Assembly (NCBI RefSeq): GCF_000421745.1
Contig: NZ_ATXP01000012.1
Location: 1 to 64,000 of the forward strand
DNA: 64,000 nt
DNA from: Nesterenkonia alba DSM 19423
Lineage (GTDB): Bacteria > Actinomycetota > Actinomycetes > Actinomycetales > Micrococcaceae
Direction: 5' to 3'
The notes under the pieces are model-generated. The model saw only the letters and a program-made list of their open reading frames with translations. It was not told the DNA's origin and did no database searches. The translations under genes and the position numbers were made by a program. Of this stretch, positions 60,401 to 64,000 are shown piece by piece; position 1 is the first letter of the stretch; each line of letters begins with the position of its first letter.

Positions 60401-60502
60401 GCGTTGGCCAAACTGGGGTTGCGCTCACGCCGGGAGATCCGCCGGAAGCTTCGCGGGCTGGACAACGGTACTCACGTGGAGGCGTCCCTCCCCGCGCGGT
60501 GA
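57488..60502 (+). CDS. Large ATP-binding LuxR (LAL) regulator
   Basis: 1004 residues. The AAA-type NTPase starts VVGREKEISQIRRA, with Walker A GFAGVGKTTT at about 36-45 and an atypical Walker B LTVANAQRLDAES. A long TPR-like helical region follows. The LuxR HTH is at about 940-995: LSARERQVALLVADGNTNKE, then IAEELNVSVRTVDFHVSNAL. AGGAG precedes the GTG. It would activate transcription when bound to a ligand and ATP. It lies next to the SipW/TasA-like genes, its likely targets. Its last codons form one copy of the AbiE-flanking repeat. Confidence 0.88.
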   Translation: MWSVRPVVGREKEISQIRRAADLSTPGRPHFLYVEGFAGVGKTTTVLKALHPYTDRREYSVVLDRDAGASPGAALRRFLQRPGEDLSSYSTDDLVALAVERASQRITEPSILTVANAQRLDAESAQAVIRVLSLIRGLPLLVVFTGRPSPCPAVTQLAGFARNSPQAAYIGLDPLTPVETRELLGHYINTPISTEVAETVHEHTAGYPLLIHEVGEHLASVPIGRRRLADSLRILGSGRASQRIHRALDEVLAPASPTTIRALELLAASAECSSESLSKREIDEALGEATVEFSDLLETGLAVWDETRFGYTTRNHVIARALLDRTSSQNYAEVHWRLSEVLDEVRSLRHQVAAVRASAQSEDIDCLITRLREQAEKALMRGDLEDAFQWFLRVAQLRPDAKALEDILHIGVPLGHMDCLPPFGAALRRLEPGPLRQGGLALLALEENDLSEAIAAVERQPRFDVTAQGALVFAHAVANLSAQLGIQGIIGRAAQVKMHTLMMLSAMEENLRHRIASYSEDDPLPVEGLEWERAHAAGLRAVIELWQVLEHRDPQMMRRAVDDISLELKRLEQVPITEMFQVGLRAGRGTRFRQISDPVRAYEDLTKATETAQGSQFLIYAQAQLAHVLFTAGFWQEAEDVAAYAAGRALAAREDASALIAYATWAMVPLCRGDYEQVQPLIEELEEARSSTGPILAASLEYLHAWRAVIEADHELTVQHLLKMRDTSGGWWNIGIDPMLLLVRAAHYAGWGSAIQPLYRAVTSGDCPARDEFQYAVTSYMEAFQAWQAYDPVKAMGHFLRVYEWLDAQPPLRSGMQTSESGGYRMHKAFNFLDMAALLIAFPEELRRHRATAIEGLEWTASVFRSVNAQGLMQFALEELSALRPRLHMGHAPSAHAPNGNSQGQSAEPQHPTPAFPPPRNEDDDAGPSPMEKLSARERQVALLVADGNTNKEIAEELNVSVRTVDFHVSNALAKLGLRSRREIRRKLRGLDNGTHVEASLPAR
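60477..60502 (+). repeat. Direct repeat left of AbiE module
   Basis: A 26-bp sequence matching 62058-62083 at 25 positions (C versus A at the 11th base). It consists of the last codons and stop of the LuxR gene. See the finding on the AbiE insertion. Confidence 0.85.
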
Positions 60503-60550
60503 GATGGGCCATAAGGAACGAGGGAATATAGAGGGATCGGCTTCCTCTAT

Positions 60551-60598
60551 TGAAACAAAGCGTTGACAGGTAGAGTTATCTGCGTACATTGTGTTTCA
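60551..60598 (+). promoter_or_regulatory. abiE promoter framed by an inverted repeat
   Basis: TTGACA (60563-60568), 16 bp, TACATT (60585-60590) form a near-consensus promoter. TGAAACA (60551-60557) and TGTTTCA (60592-60598) flank it symmetrically, as expected for an operator bound by the AbiEi repressor. A hairpin ATAGAGG/CCTCTAT lies just upstream (60528-60550). Confidence 0.65.
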
Positions 60599-60617
60599 GG
60601 GGCAGAAGGTGAGAAGT

Positions 60618-61175
60618 ATGTCCGCGCTGACTCCGGGAATCGCTGGTCGCGAGGGTCTTTCACGCAGTGCACTTTATCGCGCTGCCCAGGAGGGACGGTT
60701 TGAGCGGATTGCGCGCGGGATCTATCTGCCTTCTGATGCTGCAGCGACTGACTGGGAATGGGTAGAGGCCTCGACGCGCCGGCCGGAGGCGACGATCTGC
60801 CTTACTTCTGCCCTGGCTTATTATGACCTTACTGACGTGATCCCGGATGCGCTCAATGTCGCGATCCCGCGAGGTGTTCGCATTCCTGCGACTGACTCAG
60901 CTATCACGTGGCACTCGTTTGACCGTTCGACATTCGACATCGGGCGCGAAGAAATCTCTATTCCAGGCAGTGAGTTGACGATTGGTCTTTATTCGCCGGA
61001 ACGCTCAATCGTCGACGCTTTTAGGTTGCGTGGAGAGCTGGGGTATGAATTGGCCCGGGATACCTTGAAGGAGTGGTTGCGTCGAGGAGGTAAGCCTGCC
61101 CATCTCATGGAGATTGCTACTCGAGTTCCACGGGCTAAAACCCCGGTACTGCGAGCGCTGGAGCTACTGTCATGA
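60618..61175 (+). CDS. abiEi: AbiEi-type antitoxin/repressor
   Basis: 185 residues. The N-terminal winged helix GLSRSALYRAAQEGRFERIA followed by RGIYLP is the AbiEi DNA-binding signature; the C-terminal domain (LTIGLYSPERSIVDAFRLRG, KEWLRRGGKP) is the antitoxin part. In type IV systems it represses its own operon and counteracts the AbiEii toxin without stable binding. GAAGGTGAGA precedes the ATG; it overlaps abiEii by 4 nt. Confidence 0.88.
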   Translation: MSALTPGIAGREGLSRSALYRAAQEGRFERIARGIYLPSDAAATDWEWVEASTRRPEATICLTSALAYYDLTDVIPDALNVAIPRGVRIPATDSAITWHSFDRSTFDIGREEISIPGSELTIGLYSPERSIVDAFRLRGELGYELARDTLKEWLRRGGKPAHLMEIATRVPRAKTPVLRALELLS

Positions 61176-62017
61176 CAAGCGGAGTGGAAATCTACAAGCG
61201 CATACAGTCTGCTGCCCGTTCAACGGCGGATAAGACCGGAGTACCCGCGCCAACGCAGGAATACCTGATCCGGCACTTATTGGAGTCTTTTCTTGATCGG
61301 CTCACGAGGACACCCCATGGGGATGATTTTGTCCTCAAAGGTGGGATTCTGCTTGCCGCCTATGGGGTGCGGCGGCCCACGAAGGACGCTGATGTCAACG
61401 CAATCAGTACTTCAGTAACTGCCGAGAATTTGGCAGGTGTAGTGCATGATATTGGAGCCGTTGAGACGGAAGACGGTGTTCTGCTCGATACAGACACAAC
61501 GAGCATCCAAGAAATCCGTGAGCACGCGGAATATCCGGGGTTCAGAGTCCGAGTGAAGGCCAATATTGGGCCGTGGTCGGGTACTGCAGCGTGGGATGTT
61601 TCGACCGGAGATCCGATCATTCCCGCTCCCCGGCCTATTCGGATTGAACGAGTGCTTGGTGAGCCTATTGAGCTGCTAGGTTATGCCGTTGAGACCACCA
61701 TCGCAGAAAAGGGTGTCACCATTCTTGAACGTGGTACGACGAGTACAAGGTGGCGCGATTATGTTGATATTGTCCAGCTTGCCCGACAAGGGGTGGAGGA
61801 AGCTGAGCTGTTACGATCTGCGCGTGCTGTAGCTGCTTATCGGGGTGTTCGCCTTGAGCCAGTTGGTCCGCGTTTAGTCGGTTACGGAGCGATTGCCCAA
61901 AGAAAGTGGGCCGCGTGGCGCCGCAAAGAGGGACTCGAAGCCATATGTGAGGAGAATCTTGATGATCAGGTCGCGCTTGTCGCTTCCTATCTCGACCCAG
62001 TCTTCAGCCAGGGATAG
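61172..62017 (+). CDS. abiEii: AbiEii-type nucleotidyltransferase toxin
   Basis: 281 residues. DUF1814 nucleotidyltransferase: FVLKGGILLAAYGVRRPTKD with the GG-x-x-L-L motif and Asp-x-Asp in KDADVNAIS, then AEKGVTILERG and RWRDYVDIVQLARQG. It modifies RNA (tRNA in studied relatives) and gives abortive phage defence. Complete and coupled to abiEi. Confidence 0.9.
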   Translation: MTSGVEIYKRIQSAARSTADKTGVPAPTQEYLIRHLLESFLDRLTRTPHGDDFVLKGGILLAAYGVRRPTKDADVNAISTSVTAENLAGVVHDIGAVETEDGVLLDTDTTSIQEIREHAEYPGFRVRVKANIGPWSGTAAWDVSTGDPIIPAPRPIRIERVLGEPIELLGYAVETTIAEKGVTILERGTTSTRWRDYVDIVQLARQGVEEAELLRSARAVAAYRGVRLEPVGPRLVGYGAIAQRKWAAWRRKEGLEAICEENLDDQVALVASYLDPVFSQG

Positions 62018-62046
62018 TGCATAAGAAGGAGACCCCGATGCGTCCC

Positions 62047-63405
62047 TCAGGCGTGGCTGGAGGCGTCACTCCCCGCGCGGTGATGTAGGTATTTGCCGAC
62101 CAGGATGGAGCTGACGGCCGCGAGGAGGAAGAACAGCACGGAGATCCCGGTGCGGGCGAGTTGGCTGTCCAGCTGACTCTCCTGCGGTGGGGAGGGCTCG
62201 TACGGTCCATAGAGCTCATACGATTCCTGCTCCCCACCCTCAGTCCCCTGATGTCCGGGTTGTTCAGTCTCCGGCGGCAGCGTTTCAAGCTCGGGTGAGG
62301 ATTGCCCGGGGGAGACTGTCGCTTGGCGGGGGCCAGCCTGCACGTGCACCATCACGGAGGACAGTGAGGCCTCACCCTCGTTGCCCGCCCCGGGTGGTAG
62401 CCAGGCGAGCATCCGCAGCCAGCGTTCCTCCCCGGCGGGAAAACTCGTCAGTTCCTGCTCGGTGATCCCCTCGGCGGTTGCGAGATGTTCAACATGCAGT
62501 TCTGCTTCGCCGGGGCAGGTGTGAGTGGTCAGGCTCATCTCGGAGAGTTCGCTCTCCCATGGTGCAGTGCAGCTGTGGATGGTTAGCAGCAGGGGCAGTT
62601 CGCCGTGGACGCTGATGCCGAGGTTCACGGTCCCGGGGGAGGGGAGATCGGTGACTGCCACGCCCAGGTCCCAGCGCGCTCCGCGCTGCGGTGTCATGGC
62701 CAGGGCCTGCTCCGGGTCGTAGAGGGAGGTCAGTTCGATCTCGGGCTGGGGGTCCCCGGGCAGGGCGGCCTGCGCGCTGGGGGAGTGCGTGTTCCAGAGG
62801 ATCCCGGTGAGGAGTACGACGACGCCGGCTTGGGTGAGTCTTCGGCGTCGTCGTCTCGTTTTACGGGAGTCATCCGGTGGGGGTGCTTGAGGTGCTGGGC
62901 GCCGCTCGTTCCGGGGTTTCCGCGGCCAGAAGGCCCACCATGTTAATGCGGCCACTACCAGGGTGATGCTGGCGATGACGTAGGGGTTGTTGAGCTGGTT
63001 GATGGGTCGGGCGAGGTGCGGCACGGAGAATAGTGCGACTCGTGCCTCGGTGATGGTGTAGGGGTGGGGGTCTTCGGTGTCGTTGCCGTCGCCTTGCATG
63101 CGGATGATGCGTTCGTCGGGACTGTCGCCTTCGGCGATGTCGATGACCCGGTGGGTGACGGGTAGTTCACCCGGCCGGTCCACGGTAAGGATGTCGCCGA
63201 CTTCCACCTCAGTGGCGGGGATCTCTTGGACCACGGCGATGTCCCCGGGGTTGATGGTGGGGATCATGGAGCCGGTCTGGAACATGATGATGCTGATCTT
63301 CAGCCAGTAGGCGATTGCCGCCGCGCCCACTGAGAGGAGCCCCAGGAGGGTGAAGAACCAGAGAAGAGTTTCGCCCAGGAGTCCCCGGAGGCGTCGAGCG
63401 CTCAT
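62047..63405 (-). CDS. SipW-type signal peptidase fused to LAxTG-tailed secreted domain
   Basis: 452 residues. 1-165: signal peptidase I of the S26B/SipW type, with TM ~14-36, catalytic Ser46 in MFQTGSMIPTINPGD, His85 in LPVTHRVIDI, the QGDGNDTEDPHP region and a second TM 141-160. 170-213: a poly-Arg stretch, hydrophobic core QAGVVVLLTGILW and SPSAQA-A, a second internal signal peptide with an AxA site. 214-415: extracytoplasmic domain with an acidic tail. 416-440: LARTG and a membrane helix, the class E sortase type. Its 3' end is the right copy of the AbiE direct repeat. Confidence 0.85.
   Translation of the reverse strand: MSARRLRGLLGETLLWFFTLLGLLSVGAAAIAYWLKISIIMFQTGSMIPTINPGDIAVVQEIPATEVEVGDILTVDRPGELPVTHRVIDIAEGDSPDERIIRMQGDGNDTEDPHPYTITEARVALFSVPHLARPINQLNNPYVIASITLVVAALTWWAFWPRKPRNERRPAPQAPPPDDSRKTRRRRRRLTQAGVVVLLTGILWNTHSPSAQAALPGDPQPEIELTSLYDPEQALAMTPQRGARWDLGVAVTDLPSPGTVNLGISVHGELPLLLTIHSCTAPWESELSEMSLTTHTCPGEAELHVEHLATAEGITEQELTSFPAGEERWLRMLAWLPPGAGNEGEASLSSVMVHVQAGPRQATVSPGQSSPELETLPPETEQPGHQGTEGGEQESYELYGPYEPSPPQESQLDSQLARTGISVLFFLLAAVSSILVGKYLHHRAGSDASSHA
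62058..62083 (+). repeat. Direct repeat right of AbiE module
   Basis: A 26-bp sequence matching 60477-60502 at 25 positions, here within the 3' end of the signal-peptidase gene read on the other strand. It is 1581 bp from the left copy; the AbiE operon lies exactly between. Confidence 0.85.
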
Positions 63406-63458
63406 GGGGAACTCCTGGGCGAAGCGAAGGGCAGGTGTTGCGAAAGGGTGGGACGGAC

Positions 63459-64000
63459 TTAGTTGCCGCCGCCTCCACCGCCGCCGTTGCCACCGTCACC
63501 GTTGTCACCGTTGTCGTCATCGTCACTGTCGTCCATGGCGACGGTGATCTCCCAGGTGGCGGTGGTGGCATCTTCCTGGTCGCTACCGGTGGGGACCAGG
63601 TCTTCGCCGGCGGTTACCGCGAAGCAGAGCTGAACAGGGGCACCGGGGCCGCCGTCGCCGACCGGGACTTCGATAGGGCTGGAGGGGTTACTGATAGTGC
63701 CCAGGTTAGTACCCTCGGCAGACAGGTTGTCGTCATCGATTGCACCGGCACCGCAGGTGTCGCTGGAGTCGATGCTGTGCAGGGCTACGGTGAGGTTGTC
63801 GACGTTATCGCCATCGGCTCGCTCCACCTCGTAGTCGCTGATGATGCCGGGCAGGCTGCTGCCATCGGCGGCGCGGATCCACAGTGGTGCGTAGACCACG
63901 TCACCGGGGACCATGGCGTCGGCCTCGAACGTCAGCTCGGCGTTGTTGGTGTTGCCGTCGTCGTCCTCACCGTGGTTCTGGTAGCCGTCGGTAGCGCTGG
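63459..64000 (-). CDS. TasA/camelysin-like secreted protein (partial)
   Basis: About 180 residues visible; the N terminus lies beyond 64000. FEADAMVPGDVVYAPLWIRA, the SDYEVERADGDNVDNLTVAL strand, Cys in DTCGAG and VQLCFAV, and TTATWEITVAM at the end fit SipW-dependent surface or fibre proteins (TasA/CalY). A C-terminal Asp/Gly/Asn tail follows. It lies 53 bp upstream of the SipW-type peptidase gene, its probable processor. Such proteins build fibres or biofilm matrix. Confidence 0.7.
   Translation of the reverse strand, partial: SATDGYQNHGEDDDGNTNNAELTFEADAMVPGDVVYAPLWIRAADGSSLPGIISDYEVERADGDNVDNLTVALHSIDSSDTCGAGAIDDDNLSAEGTNLGTISNPSSPIEVPVGDGGPGAPVQLCFAVTAGEDLVPTGSDQEDATTATWEITVAMDDSDDDDNGDNGDGGNGGGGGGGN

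Overview
The window is high-GC DNA with long, dense coding regions, GTG/TTG as well as ATG starts, tRNA genes without an encoded CCA, class E-type sorting signals and many genes with no Shine-Dalgarno site but a TANNNT box 6-7 nt before the start codon. Together with PhnCDE, BCCT, DUF3151, DUF4349 and LuxR/LAL genes this points to an actinobacterium, probably of the Micrococcales (Micrococcaceae-like, for example the Nesterenkonia/Enteractinococcus/Yaniella group). The genus is a guess. A large betaine-type (BCCT) transporter and very acidic secreted linkers fit a halotolerant lifestyle. No rRNA, transposase, integrase, CRISPR array or replication origin was seen.

Layout. 1-4000: a tRNA-Lys(UUU) gene split in its anticodon loop by a complete group I intron, followed by two stacked islets (RES/Xre and Phd/PIN toxin-antitoxin pairs, gene remnants). 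Each islet ends in a partial copy of the tRNA 3' half. 4000-11900: a GNAT/RelE pair, YigZ, an ABC-class ATPase, a CocE hydrolase with an ATP-grasp ligase, CutA and a small HTH protein. 11900-20000: a two-subunit sodium/solute symporter, divergent to a membrane protein plus LytS/LytTR two-component pair with BtsR-like operator repeats between them, then an aldo/keto reductase and a BCCT transporter. 20200-28100: a secreted EEP-fold protein with its catalytic residues replaced, an EcsC-like protein, a glycerophosphodiesterase, a universal stress protein, a secreted NlpC/P60 protein with four repeats, and a small zincin. 28295-28619: tRNA-Glu, -Asp and -Phe. 28800-34000: housekeeping genes (xth, nadE, pyrE, a PatB-like lyase, a TrmH-type methyltransferase). 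34000-35430: a YhcG-type nuclease gene beside tRNA-Ala.

35500-44900: stress and ion genes (amphi-Trp protein, DoxX, DUF4349 lipoprotein, AzlCD, universal stress protein, class II aldolase, type II P-type ATPase, HAD hydrolase). Three promoters here share the palindrome TTCTAC-N5-GTAGAA, so part of this block probably answers to one repressor. 45000-49400: a phosphonate/phosphate-type ABC importer (PhnD, PhnC, two PhnE). 49660-54600: DUF3151 followed by a nine-copy array made from its own 3' end, an uncharacterised 498-residue protein, a 48-residue ORF, purA, and an EndoU toxin with a likely immunity gene. 54600-57350: a methyltransferase, a TrpF-like isomerase and an alpha/alpha-toroid membrane protein. 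57488-64000: a giant LuxR/LAL regulator, an AbiEi/AbiEii module bracketed by a 26-bp direct repeat, and a SipW-type signal peptidase fused to a secreted, LAxTG-tailed domain next to a TasA/camelysin-like protein that runs off the window.

The most unusual items are the intron-split tRNA-Lys, the signal peptidase/substrate fusion, the shared stress operator, the AbiE insertion scar, and the LytTR operators placed between regulator and transporter.
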